This document shows, piece after piece, positions 48,412 through 61,899 of a stretch of 64,000 nt of DNA. The stretch spans positions 1,794,692-1,858,691 of the forward strand of contig NZ_CANMFD010000001.1 of NCBI RefSeq assembly GCF_947496995.1. The letters run 5' to 3'. The translations under genes were made by a program, and so were the position numbers. Below the pieces are notes generated by a model. It did no database searches, was not told the DNA's origin, and saw only the letters and a list, made by a program, of their open reading frames with translations. The number at the start of each line of letters is the position of its first letter. Position 1 is the first letter of the stretch. This DNA comes from an uncultured Roseibium sp. (GTDB lineage Bacteria; Pseudomonadota; Alphaproteobacteria; Rhizobiales; Stappiaceae).

Positions 48412-48416
48412 CCGGT

Positions 48417-49663
48417 TCACTCCATCCGCTCGCCGATTTCCAGATAGCGCACGCCGTAGCCGCGTTCACGCAGCGCGGCGACGATGCGTTCGCCATGCGG
48501 GCGGTCGAACGCCTCGAAGGTGACGTCCAGCGTCGCGCCCTTGGCCGGAACGTTGAGGAAAAGCCGGTGATGTTCAACGTCGACGACATTGCCCTGCAGA
48601 TCGCCGATGACCGTGGCGATCTCGCCCAGAACACCCGGCCGGTCCGGGGTGTCGATGCGGATGGAGACCAGTTTTCCGTCCCGGGCCAGTTCGCGCACCA
48701 CGATCTTCGACAACAGCCGCGGATCGATGTTGCCGCCACACAGAACGAGGCCCACTCGCTTGCCGGTGAACCGGTCCCGCTCGCTCAAAAGTCCGGCAAG
48801 GCCGGCGGCGCCCGCGCCCTCGGCAATCGTGCGCTGCAGGGTGAGATAGGCGTTGATCGCCTGTTCGATGCTGCTTTCGGAAACCAGCAGGATATCGTCG
48901 ACCGTTTTCCTGACGATTTCGGTCGTCAGCACGCCGATGTCGCGCACGGCGATGCCCTCGGCAATGGTCGCGCCCTCGCAGCGAACCTCCTTGCCGTAAA
49001 GGGCTCCCCACATGCCCGGGTAAAGCACCGTCTCGACGCCGATCACCTCGATGGAGGGTTTGAGTGCCTTCGCAGCCGTCGCCATGCCGGCAATCAGCCC
49101 GCCGCCGCCGACCGGCACCACAAGCACATCGAGATCCGGCTGGGCTGCCAACATTTCGAGCGCGATCGTGCCCTGGCCGCGGATCACATGCGCATCGTCA
49201 TAGGGATGCACCCAGACCAGATTGCGCTCTTCCGCCAGCCGGTCCGCTTCCGCCTTGGCTTCGGCCAGCGTGTTGCCGGCCAAGACCACTTCGGCGCCGT
49301 AGCCCCGGGTGGCGGAGATCTTCACGAACGGCGTCAGCACCGGCATGACGATGGTTGCCGGAATGCCGAGGCGGCCTGCGTGATAGGCAACACCCTGCGC
49401 ATGGTTGCCGGCCGAAACGGCAATCACACCGCGCGCCTTCTTGGTCGCGTCGAGGCTTGCGAGCTTGACCAGCGCGCCGCGCTCCTTGAAGGCGCCGGTG
49501 ACCTGCATGTTCTCGTATTTGACAAAGACATCCGCGCCGGTGAGCTGAGACAGGCGCGGGGCGGGCAGGCAGGGTGTTTCCAGCACCGCGCCCCTGATCA
49601 GTTCGGCGGCCTGAAGGATCTCCTCCAGAGTCACCGGAGCGTTTTCAGCCTCTGCGGCATCCA

Positions 49664-49664
<1 letters not shown>
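48417..49664 (-). CDS. ilvA: Threonine ammonia-lyase (threonine dehydratase)
   Basis: 415 residues, with the PLP Lys 60 in VTGAFKERGAL, the glycine loop VPVGGGGLIAGMA, and a C-terminal ACT domain (SIRIDTPDRPGVLGEIATVI). Turns threonine to 2-oxobutyrate, the entry to isoleucine, or for breakdown; the single ACT-like domain fits the shorter 'catabolic-type' form. Its ATG overlaps the hemB stop by one base (TGATG). Confidence 0.93.
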
Positions 49665-52086
<2,422 letters not shown>

Positions 52087-52142
52087 GTGAAGCGGTTCCC
52101 GTTACTTCCTGAAACGACTCCACTATTCCGTGAGGCGCCTGC

Positions 52143-53177
52143 ATGACCGACGACATCCTGTTTGAAAAACGCGGCCTGGCCGGATTTGTCACGCTGAACC
52201 GTCCAAAGGCTTTGAACGCGCTCAATCACGCGATGGTCACAGCGCTCGCCGCCCAGCTTGAGCGCTGGGCCGAAGATCCGGATGTGGCTCACGTGGTCGT
52301 CACGGGCGCCGGCGAGAAAGCCTTTTGCGCCGGTGGCGACATCCGCAGCATTTATGATGCCCGCCAGGCAGGACAGCTTGACGGGCTCAGCGCCTTTTTC
52401 CGCGACGAATATCTTCTCAACGCGCAGATCAAGGCCTATCCGAAGTCTTACGTTGCCCTGGTCGACGGGATCGTCATGGGCGGCGGTGTCGGCGTCTCCG
52501 TACACGGCAGCCACCGCGTCGGCACGCAAAAGACGCTGTTCGCCATGCCCGAAACGGCAATCGGTTTCTTTCCGGATGTGGGCGGCACCTGGTTTCTGCC
52601 GCGCATGCCCAGAAGAACAGGCGTCTATTGCGCCCTGAGCGCGGGACGCATGAAGCAGGGCGACGCACTCGCGACCGGTGTTCTGACCCACGCAATCGAC
52701 GAAGCATCCCTGCCGGATCTGGAAAAGGCGCTGGAAACCGCCAGCGACATCGGCGCGGCCCTGGCACCCTATCTGGTCACGCCGGAAAAGGGGCCGTTGA
52801 GCGAGAACGCCGATCTGATCGAACAGGCGTTTTCAGCAGGCTCGGTCGAGGAGATTCTCGAACGCCTGGAGGCCTCACAGGATGCCTTCGCGCAAAAGAC
52901 CGTGGAAGCAATCCGCCAGAAATCTCCCACCAGCGTGCTGATCGCCTTTGAACAGATGCAGCGCGGTGCGCAGCTTTCGTTCGAGGAATGCATGCGGCTC
53001 GAATACCGCATCCTGTGCCGCATCCTTCAGGGCGTGGATTTTTTCGAAGGCATTCGTGCCGTGCTGGTCGACAAGGACCAGGATCCGAAATGGACGCCTT
53101 CCCACTTCAGTCAGGTGGACAGGGCTGATCTGGCGTCGTATTTCGTGGAACCGACTGTTGGAGATCTTCCACTTTAG
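52143..53177 (+). CDS. 3-hydroxyisobutyryl-CoA hydrolase (enoyl-CoA hydratase fold)
   Basis: 344 residues, longer than simple hydratases and of HIBCH size. NRPKALNALNHAMV, the oxyanion-hole regions KAFCAGGDIRS and DGIVMGGGVGVSVHG, and MPETAIGFFPDVGG with the HIBCH Asp are seen. It releases free 3-hydroxyisobutyrate in valine catabolism. Second gene of the operon. Confidence 0.9.
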   Translation: MTDDILFEKRGLAGFVTLNRPKALNALNHAMVTALAAQLERWAEDPDVAHVVVTGAGEKAFCAGGDIRSIYDARQAGQLDGLSAFFRDEYLLNAQIKAYPKSYVALVDGIVMGGGVGVSVHGSHRVGTQKTLFAMPETAIGFFPDVGGTWFLPRMPRRTGVYCALSAGRMKQGDALATGVLTHAIDEASLPDLEKALETASDIGAALAPYLVTPEKGPLSENADLIEQAFSAGSVEEILERLEASQDAFAQKTVEAIRQKSPTSVLIAFEQMQRGAQLSFEECMRLEYRILCRILQGVDFFEGIRAVLVDKDQDPKWTPSHFSQVDRADLASYFVEPTVGDLPL

Positions 53178-53195
53178 ACCGGGACCGGACCGCCC

Positions 53196-53615
53196 ATGAT
53201 TACCAGTTTTCAGGACCTGATCGACTCGCGCCCGCCGTGGAGCGCCGTTCTGGTCTGGTACCTGCGTGCGATCGCAATTCTTCTGATTGGCGGCGGCGTT
53301 ATTTACTGGGCGCGGATTATCGGCATTCTCGAATGGCGCGGCCTGTGGTTCTGGGACATGCCGGTGGCTCTTCAGGGTGCAATCGTCTTCTTCGCGGTGC
53401 TGGACCTTGTCGCGGCGACGGGCCTCTGGCTGACAGTGTCCTGGGGTACGGTCATGTGGCTGTTCCGCTGCTTCAGCCAGATCGTCATGCATACGGCTTT
53501 TTCAGATCTCTATGGCCGGCGGCCTTATGAGATTGCCTTCTACCTGCTGACAATCGCGATCTTCGGCGTTCTGTATTACCTGATGGACAAGGAAAACCGC
53601 GCCGGGTCCGGCTGA
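53196..53615 (+). CDS. DUF6163 membrane protein
   Basis: 139 residues with four TM helices (for example AIAILLIGGGVIYWARIIG and AFYLLTIAIFGVLYYLM) and aromatic-rich ends. This family is known only from alphaproteobacteria as far as I know and has no assigned function. It lies inside the valine operon, 18 bases after the hydrolase gene, so a link with that pathway is possible. Confidence 0.75.
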   Translation: MITSFQDLIDSRPPWSAVLVWYLRAIAILLIGGGVIYWARIIGILEWRGLWFWDMPVALQGAIVFFAVLDLVAATGLWLTVSWGTVMWLFRCFSQIVMHTAFSDLYGRRPYEIAFYLLTIAIFGVLYYLMDKENRAGSG

Positions 53616-53726
53616 TACGGGCACGGGTTCCGGTTCGCTGGTTATCCGGTCCCGTTGATTCCGGCCGTGAACCGCTTCGCATAACAGATTCAAAAATAAT
53701 ACAAATTTTCTTTCGGGAGAAACGCA

Positions 53727-54620
53727 ATGGCACAGACAATCGGTTTCATCGGGCTTGGCAACATGGGTGGCCCGATGGCGGTCAATCTCGTCAAGGCGGG
53801 ACACAGGGTGCTCGGCTTCGATCTGTCCGAGCAGTCCATGTCCGCCCATGCCGATGCCGGCGGAGAGAAGGCGGCCGGCATTGCCGAACTCGCGGCGGCT
53901 GCCGACGTTATCGTGACGATGCTGCCGGCCGGCAAACATGTGCGCCAGATCTATCAGGGTGAGGGCGGCATTCTGGAAAATGCCAAACCGGGCACGTTGC
54001 TGATCGATAGTTCGACCATCGATGTCGACAGCGCCCGCGCGGTGATCGCGGCGGCGACCGAAGTGGGCATGCCCATGGTCGATGCTCCGGTCTCCGGGGG
54101 TGTCACCGGAGCAGCCGCCGGGACGCTGACCTTCATGGTCGGCGGCACCGAGGATGCGTACGTGGCGGCCAGGCCCTATCTCGACATCATGGGCAAGACG
54201 ATCGTGCATGCAGGCGGTGCCGGCAACGGTCAGGCTGCCAAGATCTGCAACAACATGATCCTGGGCATTTCCATGATCGGCGTGTCAGAAGCCTTCGTGC
54301 TGGCGGAACGGCTCGGACTGGACGCGCAGAAACTTTTCGATATTTCCTCCACCGCCTCGGGCCAGTGCTGGGCGCTGACGTCCTACTGCCCGGTGCCGGG
54401 TCCTCTGCCGTCCAGCCCTGCAAACCGGGACTACCAGCCGGGCTTCGCTGCCGCGATGATGCTCAAGGATCTGAAACTGGCACAGGAAGCGGCCAATTCC
54501 TCCGGGGCGGCAACGCCGCTCGGTGCAGAAGCGGCTGCTCTCTATGCGCTGTTCTGCAACTCGGGTGGTGAAAGCAAGGATTTCTCTGCCATTGTGAAGT
54601 TCCTGCGAGGATCATCATAA
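53727..54620 (+). CDS. mmsB: 3-hydroxyisobutyrate dehydrogenase
   Basis: 297 residues. The NAD motif GFIGLGNMGGPMAVNLVKAG, the substrate loop DAPVSGGVTGAAAGTLTFMV, and the catalytic Lys in GNGQAAKICNN are all present. It oxidises 3-hydroxyisobutyrate to methylmalonate semialdehyde. The partner mmsA is not in the window. GGGAGAAACGC precedes the ATG. Confidence 0.93.
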   Translation: MAQTIGFIGLGNMGGPMAVNLVKAGHRVLGFDLSEQSMSAHADAGGEKAAGIAELAAAADVIVTMLPAGKHVRQIYQGEGGILENAKPGTLLIDSSTIDVDSARAVIAAATEVGMPMVDAPVSGGVTGAAAGTLTFMVGGTEDAYVAARPYLDIMGKTIVHAGGAGNGQAAKICNNMILGISMIGVSEAFVLAERLGLDAQKLFDISSTASGQCWALTSYCPVPGPLPSSPANRDYQPGFAAAMMLKDLKLAQEAANSSGAATPLGAEAAALYALFCNSGGESKDFSAIVKFLRGSS

Positions 54621-54775
54621 ACAAAGTATTAAATGGGCTTCCTAAAGACCTCTTTGAAATTAACCAATGATTCAGCGTGTCTCTTAAGCAGATTTTAGAA
54701 TCGGTCGGTTAAATTGCTTAGTAAGGCGGGAACAATATCCGTCGAACGACAGGTACTTGAAGAGGCGCAATTACA

Positions 54776-55291
54776 ATGATTACAGCAAACAGGGCAGTTG
54801 ACGCTGTTGCACCGAGTCAGAGCGAAGAAGCGGAAATCAAGCCGCTTTATCTCGAGGCTCTTACGCTCGTAGAGCGGCTGCATCGACGTCTTCTCGACGT
54901 TATCAAGGATGAGTTCGATCGTATGGGCCGGTCTGATGTCAACAGCGTGCAGGCACTGCTGCTGTTCAACATCGGCGATTCGGAACTGACGGCAGGTGAG
55001 CTGCGCACGCGCGGTTATTACCTGGGATCGAATGTTTCCTACAATCTGAAGAAACTGGTCGAAACCGGTTACATCCACCACCAGCGTTCCCGCATGGATC
55101 GTCGCTCCGTTCGCGTCAGCCTGACGGAAAAGGGTGGGGAAGTGGCGAAGATCGTCAACGATCTTTACGAGCGTCACGTTCTGTCGGTCGAGCAGGTCGG
55201 TGAAATCGGACCCGAGGACTTCGCGGTTCTCAACAAGTCCCTTCGCCGCCTCGAGCGGTTCTGGACCGACCAGATCCTGTACCGCCTTTAA
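54776..55291 (+). CDS. ldtR: MarR-family regulator of L,D-transpeptidase
   Basis: 171 residues. The MarR winged helix is visible (LTAGELRTRGYYLGSNVSYN as HTH; HHQRSRMDRRSVRVSLTEKG as wing). Size and the following gene match LdtR of Liberibacter/Sinorhizobium. A weak dyad related to the one before ldtP lies 59-82 bases upstream of its start, fitting autoregulation. Its transcript ends at a strong hairpin. Confidence 0.88.
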   Translation: MITANRAVDAVAPSQSEEAEIKPLYLEALTLVERLHRRLLDVIKDEFDRMGRSDVNSVQALLLFNIGDSELTAGELRTRGYYLGSNVSYNLKKLVETGYIHHQRSRMDRRSVRVSLTEKGGEVAKIVNDLYERHVLSVEQVGEIGPEDFAVLNKSLRRLERFWTDQILYRL

Positions 55292-55312
55292 CGGCAGACA
55301 GCAGACACGATA

Positions 55313-55344
55313 AGCACCGCCCATCGGGCGGTGCTTTCTTTTTG
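55313..55344 (+). terminator. Terminator of ldtR
   Basis: 10-bp stem AGCACCGCCC/GGGCGGTGCT with a 3-base loop and TTCTTTTT tail. Confidence 0.9.
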
Positions 55345-55488
55345 GCGCCTCACGCGAATTTGCGTTTTCAGGCGGCCGAATTCTTGCAAAATATCCTTGT
55401 TGAAGACATGTCGGAAACGAGTTGCTGTTACCGACATCTTTAGGTCACATTGAAATGGCTTTGTGCGGTGCTTCCAGCAAGATGACGG

Positions 55489-55512
55489 TTAAAAAATCGA
55501 GCGATTTGTTAA
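55489..55512 (+). promoter_or_regulatory. Palindromic operator before ldtP, candidate LdtR site
   Basis: TTAAAAAATCG and CGATTTGTTAA flank an AG centre; 10 of 11 positions are symmetric. A weaker relative stands at 54693-54716 before ldtR (shares AATCG at the centre). Confidence 0.6.
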
Positions 55513-55734
55513 CTCCCTTCCGGTAGGACTCGAAGCTGGAAAAATGCGGTTCGGTGCGTATTCACTCGTCACCAGGGCCTCAGGCACGAGATCAGCGGAT
55601 GTCCGGTCGGAACCGATTGTTCGTCCGGTAGTTGATTGATTTTAAAGTGTTAGGGCACGTTGTTCGCTTTCAACCGAACGGAAGGTGCTCTTGAGACAAG
55701 TCAGCGCGTGAAACGCAGCAAGATGGGGTCGGCA

Positions 55735-57021
55735 ATGAACCTTTTATCCGGGCAGTTCGGGATAAAGCTTCACCACGGATGGATTACCCGGCGGACGCTC
55801 GGGAGACTGTGCGCTCTCGGGATCGTGGCGCCGCTTCTGGCAGGTGCCCAGGCACAGGCGCAATCCTCCGGCCAGCAGGTCGAGTGGGCCGATAACTTCG
55901 ACATCGCCACGGACAACATCAAGGAAGTGAAGTCGTCCGCGCCGACATTGTCGCCCGAAACGGCGGATTACATCGCCATCGCCATCGACCGCTATCAGCG
56001 CATCGTGCAGGCCGGCGGCTGGGGTATGGTCACACCCGGCGGCAAGCCTCTGAGAATCGGTGCGAAAGACCCGCGCGTTGTCGAACTGCGCCGCCGCCTG
56101 ATCGTTTCCGGCGATCTTGAGCAGCAGGCAGGCCTTTCCAACACGTTCGATTCCTACGTGGATACGGCCCTGCGCCGCTTTCAGCTTCGTCACGGTCTGA
56201 TCCCGGACGGCGTGATGGGCGAGGGCACGGTGACCGCACTGAACATTCCCGCCGATGTGCGTCTGCGCCAGCTTGAAACCAACATGATCCGCATGCGCTC
56301 CATGTCCGGTTTCCTTGGCGACCGCTACGTGATGGTGAATATTCCGGCTGCCGAGATCGAAGCGGTTGAGAACGGCCGCGTGCGCTCCCGTCATACCGCC
56401 GTTGTCGGCAAGATCGACCGTCAGACGCCGATCCTGAACAGCAAGATTTACGAGCTGAACTTCAATCCCTACTGGACCGTGCCCGTCTCCATCATCCGCA
56501 AGGATCTGATCCCCAAGATGAATGAGGACTCGCAATATCTGGCGAAGAACAATATCCGCATCTTCGACTGGAGCGGGAACGAAATGTCCTGGCAGCAGAT
56601 CGACTGGAACACCGAAGAGGCGACCCAGTACCGCTTCACCCAGGATCCGGGATCGGACAATTCACTCGGCTCCGTTCGCATCAACTTCCACAACAAGCAC
56701 CAGGTCTATCTGCACGACACTCCGTCCAAGACGCTGTTCGGCGAAGACTACCGGTTTCATTCCTCCGGCTGCGTGCGTGTTCAGAACGTGCGCGAGCTTG
56801 TGACATGGCTTCTGCAGTCGACGACCCCGGACTGGGACCGTACCCGCGTGGATTCGGTCATCCGCACCGGGGAGCGCGAAGACGTGAAGCTGAAAGGTCA
56901 GATCCCGCTCTATCTGACCTATGTCACCGCATGGGCCAATGCGGACGGCGTCGTGCATTTCCGCGAAGACATCTACAATCGGGACGATCTCTACGGCACC
57001 GGTACACAGGCCCGTCTCTGA
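55735..57021 (+). CDS. ldtP: L,D-transpeptidase
   Basis: 428 residues from ATG 55735. The signal region carries a paired Arg (ITRRTLGRLCALGIVAPLLA) before the AQAQA cleavage area; it might use Tat, though Sec is also possible. A peptidoglycan-binding segment (KDPRVVELRRRLIVSGD) is followed by the YkuD catalytic domain with HSSGCVRVQN (catalytic Cys about 346). It forms 3-3 cross-links or attaches proteins in the periplasm. Regulated by the upstream LdtR by analogy. Confidence 0.9.
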   Translation: MNLLSGQFGIKLHHGWITRRTLGRLCALGIVAPLLAGAQAQAQSSGQQVEWADNFDIATDNIKEVKSSAPTLSPETADYIAIAIDRYQRIVQAGGWGMVTPGGKPLRIGAKDPRVVELRRRLIVSGDLEQQAGLSNTFDSYVDTALRRFQLRHGLIPDGVMGEGTVTALNIPADVRLRQLETNMIRMRSMSGFLGDRYVMVNIPAAEIEAVENGRVRSRHTAVVGKIDRQTPILNSKIYELNFNPYWTVPVSIIRKDLIPKMNEDSQYLAKNNIRIFDWSGNEMSWQQIDWNTEEATQYRFTQDPGSDNSLGSVRINFHNKHQVYLHDTPSKTLFGEDYRFHSSGCVRVQNVRELVTWLLQSTTPDWDRTRVDSVIRTGEREDVKLKGQIPLYLTYVTAWANADGVVHFREDIYNRDDLYGTGTQARL

Positions 57022-57063
57022 CGCGGTTTTCCGGCCTGACGACCCGATCATTTATGTTCACTG

Positions 57064-57096
57064 CGAAACGCCGGCCTTGATAAGACCGGCGTTTCG
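57064..57096 (+). terminator. Hairpin after ldtP
   Basis: CGAAACGCCGG pairs with CCGGCGTTTCG (11 perfect pairs, extended inside by three more after a mismatch). Lacks a T run; lies between ldtP and the next small gene. Confidence 0.65.
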
Positions 57097-57131
57097 TGGA
57101 TTCTGGGCGCCTGCGCGCAAGGATCGATAAA

Positions 57132-57359
57132 ATGAGTCGCGAGCCGAACTCCGGCGAGATCTATCTTGAATTCCGTTCGATCGGCCGTCAGGTCCAGGTG
57201 ATCGCGATGGATGCCGCGACCGGTATCGAGGTGTCGGCCTTCGGACCGTCTTCTGCTTCCCAGACAGATCTGAAACGGATCGCCATCCGTAAGCTTCAAC
57301 GCCGGATAGAGTTGGAACGCGAAGCAGCCGGTACAGGGTCCGATCCGACGCTCTACTGA
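57132..57359 (+). CDS. DUF6898 small protein
   Basis: 75 residues, start set by AAGGA eight bases before ATG. It begins SREPNSGEIYLEFRSIGRQV and continues VQVIAMDAATGIEVSAFGP, a compact beta-rich fold, then a basic helix (LKRIAIRKLQRRIELERE). The family is conserved in alphaproteobacteria with unknown function. It usually accompanies housekeeping genes; here between ldtP and glyA. Confidence 0.8.
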   Translation: MSREPNSGEIYLEFRSIGRQVQVIAMDAATGIEVSAFGPSSASQTDLKRIAIRKLQRRIELEREAAGTGSDPTLY

Positions 57360-57721
57360 GCAATCAAGCCGCATTGCCCGCGCATTCCCGCTCCGGTGAT
57401 GGCATCTGCACAGCGGCGTCGTTTTCAAGTTGGCGTGCGTCGGTAAGACCCTTGGTTCTTCCCGGGGCCTGTGTTAATTCCTCGCCTCGAGTTGGATTGG
57501 CCGCCGCATGGCGCTGCTTCACCTGCAAGGCGCCGTTGCCCGGGTGATGCGCCGGGGCCCTGCCGTCCGGACCGATGCGGCTGCGAAGCCCCGGTCGCCG
57601 AGATCGAGTTGCTGGAACACGTCCCGGGTATCCCGGAGATGTGGACCGTTATGAAAATGGGCCTGACAACAGGGCCGCGAAACAAGGCCCTGCGTCAGGG
57701 CCGTAGAACAAGGATGGTGCG
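57360..57721. other. Leader region of glyA
   Basis: 362 bases without a gene. Near its 3' end are three related blocks, CAGGGCC (57670-57676), GGCCCTG (57686-57692) and CAGGGCC (57696-57702), so the middle one can pair with either neighbour. This could be a switch near the glyA ribosome site (AAGGATGG). No known riboswitch class was recognised. Confidence 0.5.
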
Positions 57722-59032
<1,311 letters not shown>

Positions 59033-59061
59033 TCGACGGGTCCCGTCAGGAGCTTTGAAAG

Positions 59062-59538
59062 ATGAGATGTCCGTTTTGCGGCGGCGAGGAAACCCAGGTC
59101 AAGGATTCCCGCCCGACCGAGGACAACACCGCCATCCGCCGGCGCAGGATCTGCAATACCTGCGGCGGCCGGTTCACGACATTCGAACGGGTTCAGTTGC
59201 GTGAGCTGATGGTGCTCAAACGCTCCGGCCGCCGGGTTCCCTTCGACCGGGAAAAGCTGATGCGCTCCGTGCAGATCGCGGTGCGCAAGCGGCCCGTCGA
59301 TCCGGAAAAGATCGAGCGCATGGTCAGCGGCATCGTCCGTCAGCTGGAAAGTTCGGGTGAAAGCGAAATCACTGCGGAAACCATCGGCAATCATGTGATG
59401 GAAGGCCTGAAGGCAATCGACGACGTTGCCTATGTGCGCTTCGCGTCCGTTTACAGGAATTTCCGCGAAGCCAAGGATTTCGAAGCTCTTCTGGATGAAC
59501 TCAGCGATCCGGAGAAGCACCCCGTGAAAGACAACTGA
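59062..59538 (+). CDS. nrdR: Transcriptional repressor of ribonucleotide reductases
   Basis: 158 residues. Zinc ribbon CPFCGG...CNTCGGRF at residues 3-34 followed by an ATP-cone ([20 protein letters not shown]). Represses nrd operons by sensing dATP/ATP. GGAGC precedes the ATG. Confidence 0.96.
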   Translation: MRCPFCGGEETQVKDSRPTEDNTAIRRRRICNTCGGRFTTFERVQLRELMVLKRSGRRVPFDREKLMRSVQIAVRKRPVDPEKIERMVSGIVRQLESSGESEITAETIGNHVMEGLKAIDDVAYVRFASVYRNFREAKDFEALLDELSDPEKHPVKDN

Positions 59539-59558
59539 CCCGTTGCGACCGGCTTTTC

Positions 59559-60683
59559 ATGTCAGCTAATCCCGATCTCGATGAGCGCCTCATGGCGGCG
59601 GCCGAACGTCTGGCCCGCCGCGGGCTCGGCCATGTCTGGCCCAACCCTTCCGTGGCCGCCCTTATTGTCCGCGAAGACGAGGGCGGCCCTGTTGTCGTCG
59701 GACGGGGCGTGACGTCGCGCCCGGGCATGGCGCATGCGGAAGTGAATGCGCTCAACCAGGCAGGCGACAAGGCAAAAGGCGCCGCGTGCTATGTGACGCT
59801 CGAGCCGTGCTCCCACTATGGCCGCACGCCGCCGTGTGCGCTTGCGCTGATCAATGCCGGCGTCAGCCGCGTGATCGTCGGGATGCTGGACCCGAACCCC
59901 CGTGTTGCGGGCCGCGGCGTGAAGATGCTGGAAGAGGCCGGCATCGAGGTCACCGTGGGTGTGCGCGAAGCGGCGATGAAGGTGCTTTATCACGGCTTCA
60001 CGATGCGCCAGCTCCGCCAGCGGCCACATGTGTTCCTGAAGCTCGCCGCTTCGCAAGACGGATATATCGGCAAGGCTGGAGAGGGGCAGATCAGGATTTC
60101 CGGAGATCTGTCTATGCGCAAGGTGCACGGCTTCCGGGCCGCCTACGACGCCATTCTGATCGGCTCGGGCACGGCGCTCGCGGACGATCCGCAACTCACC
60201 TGCCGTCTGCCCGGACTTGCGGACCGCTCGCCCGTCCGTGTGGTCGTCGACCGCTTCGCACGCCTGCCTCTGGGATCGAAGCTGGTGCGTACCTGTGCGG
60301 ATGTTCCGGTCTGGCTGATCTGCGGAAACGCTGCGGACCCCGACAGCATCGATGCCCTCGCGCAGGCTGGGGTGAATATCATCCGCGTGCCTGCGTCCGA
60401 GACCGGCATTGCCCCCTCCGTCATCCTCAGCGCGCTGGCGACCCGTGGCATCACGCGGCTGATGGTGGAGGGCGGAGCGCGGATAGCCTCCTCCTTCCTG
60501 ACCGCCGATCTTGTAGACGATCTTTGTGTCGTCACCGGCGACATCCTGATCGGCGCGGACGGCATACCGGCCCTGCACGGTCTCGACCTTGCAGATGTTC
60601 TTCAGGACCCCAGATTTGAGCGGGTAGACGCCGGTAAATTCGGGCCGGACAGCTTTATCTATTTGAGACGGAGAGAAGCCTGA
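59559..60683 (+). CDS. ribD: Bifunctional riboflavin deaminase/reductase
   Basis: 374 residues. N-terminal zinc deaminase (HAEVNAL, PCSHYGRTPPCALAL); C-terminal reductase domain (RPHVFLKLAASQDGYIG and a substrate-binding VEGGARIASSFL). Performs two successive steps of riboflavin synthesis. One base separates it from ribE. Confidence 0.95.
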   Translation: MSANPDLDERLMAAAERLARRGLGHVWPNPSVAALIVREDEGGPVVVGRGVTSRPGMAHAEVNALNQAGDKAKGAACYVTLEPCSHYGRTPPCALALINAGVSRVIVGMLDPNPRVAGRGVKMLEEAGIEVTVGVREAAMKVLYHGFTMRQLRQRPHVFLKLAASQDGYIGKAGEGQIRISGDLSMRKVHGFRAAYDAILIGSGTALADDPQLTCRLPGLADRSPVRVVVDRFARLPLGSKLVRTCADVPVWLICGNAADPDSIDALAQAGVNIIRVPASETGIAPSVILSALATRGITRLMVEGGARIASSFLTADLVDDLCVVTGDILIGADGIPALHGLDLADVLQDPRFERVDAGKFGPDSFIYLRRREA

Positions 60684-60684
60684 C

Positions 60685-61296
60685 ATGTTTACCGGCATTG
60701 TGACCGACCTCGGCGAAATCCTTTCCATCGAAGACGTTCCGGCGGGCAAACGCACCCGGATACGCACCGCTTATGACACGGAGAGCTTCGATATCGGAGC
60801 CTCGATCTCCTGTGCGGGTGTCTGCCATACGGTCACCGCCAAGGACAATGCTTCCAACGGCAACTGGTTCGAGGTGGTCTCCGCCGCCGAAACGCTCGCG
60901 CTGACAACGGTCTCTGACTGGCGGGCCGGCCAGAATGTCAATCTGGAACGGTCTCTGACGATGGGAGCGGAGCTCGGCGGGCATCTGGTTCTGGGGCATG
61001 TGGACGGCGTCGCGACCGTCACCAGGCGCGAAGATCATCCGGAATCCGTTTATTTCCAGTTCGAAGCGCCCGCGGAAGCCGCACCCTTCATTGCCAAAAA
61101 GGGCTCCGTCGCCCTGGATGGCACCTCGTTGACGGTCAATGAGGTCGATGGACTGCTGTTTTCCGTGTTCCTCATTCCGCATACGCTGGAAGTGACCACA
61201 TGGTCGGACCGGCAGGTGGGAGACAGCATCAATCTTGAAGTGGACATGATGGCCCGCTATGCGGCCCGTCTCGCCGAGTTCAGCAGAATTGATTAA
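60685..61296 (+). CDS. ribE: Riboflavin synthase, alpha chain
   Basis: 203 residues. Two similar lumazine-binding barrels; the N-terminal MFTGIVTDLGEI and the repeat GVCHTVT... / GTSLTVNEV are diagnostic. Dismutates 6,7-dimethyl-8-ribityllumazine to riboflavin. ribBA is not beside it. Confidence 0.95.
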   Translation: MFTGIVTDLGEILSIEDVPAGKRTRIRTAYDTESFDIGASISCAGVCHTVTAKDNASNGNWFEVVSAAETLALTTVSDWRAGQNVNLERSLTMGAELGGHLVLGHVDGVATVTRREDHPESVYFQFEAPAEAAPFIAKKGSVALDGTSLTVNEVDGLLFSVFLIPHTLEVTTWSDRQVGDSINLEVDMMARYAARLAEFSRID

Positions 61297-61444
61297 AGAC
61301 GCAACGTTATTCCGGACGTGAGCTGTTCCTGTTAAACACGATTGCGATGTGGTGTGGTCGCCACGGTGCGATTGTCCATGAATGACTGGACAAACCGGGG
61401 CAGACGTGGTTCCTGTCGCGGCCTGATACTGGATGGTAAAACCC

Positions 61445-61894
61445 ATGAGCGCTGCCCCGAAACTGCTGATCATAGAAGCCCGCTTCTACGAGGATCTCGC
61501 CGACGCGCTCGCCGAAGGTGCGGTGAAGGCGATTGAAGCTGCGGGCGCCAGTTATGAGCGGATTGCCGTTCCGGGTGTGCTGGAAATCCCGGCCGCCTTG
61601 TCCATGGCGATGACAGCCATGGAAAACGAGGGCGAACTGTATGACGGTTTCGTGCTTCTGGGTGTTGTGATCCGCGGCGAAACCTCGCATTACGACATTG
61701 TCGCCAATGAATCGAACCGGGCCATCATGGACCTGATCATTGACGCCGATCTCGCCGTCGGCAACGGTATCCTGACCGTCGAAAACAGCGAACAGGCATG
61801 GGCCCGTGCGAAGGTGGACGACAAGAACAAGGGCGGAGCGGCGGCCGAGGCGGCCCTGCAGATGATCGCCCTGCGCGAACGGCTTGGAGTATAA
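61445..61894 (+). CDS. ribH: 6,7-dimethyl-8-ribityllumazine synthase
   Basis: 149 residues. Catalytic His in [31 protein letters not shown] is the other family block. Start ATG 61445 chosen over 61433 because GGATGG then has normal spacing. A 148-base gap from ribE shows no FMN riboswitch that I can recognise. Confidence 0.95.
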   Translation: MSAAPKLLIIEARFYEDLADALAEGAVKAIEAAGASYERIAVPGVLEIPAALSMAMTAMENEGELYDGFVLLGVVIRGETSHYDIVANESNRAIMDLIIDADLAVGNGILTVENSEQAWARAKVDDKNKGGAAAEAALQMIALRERLGV

Positions 61895-61899
61895 GAAAA

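Larger units (their letters stand above)
55292..55734. other. Intergenic region ldtR-ldtP
   Basis: 443 bases holding the ldtR terminator and the large palindrome listed below. No tRNA or small gene was seen. In-frame codons upstream of 55735 exist back to 55660 and could extend LdtP. Confidence 0.6.
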
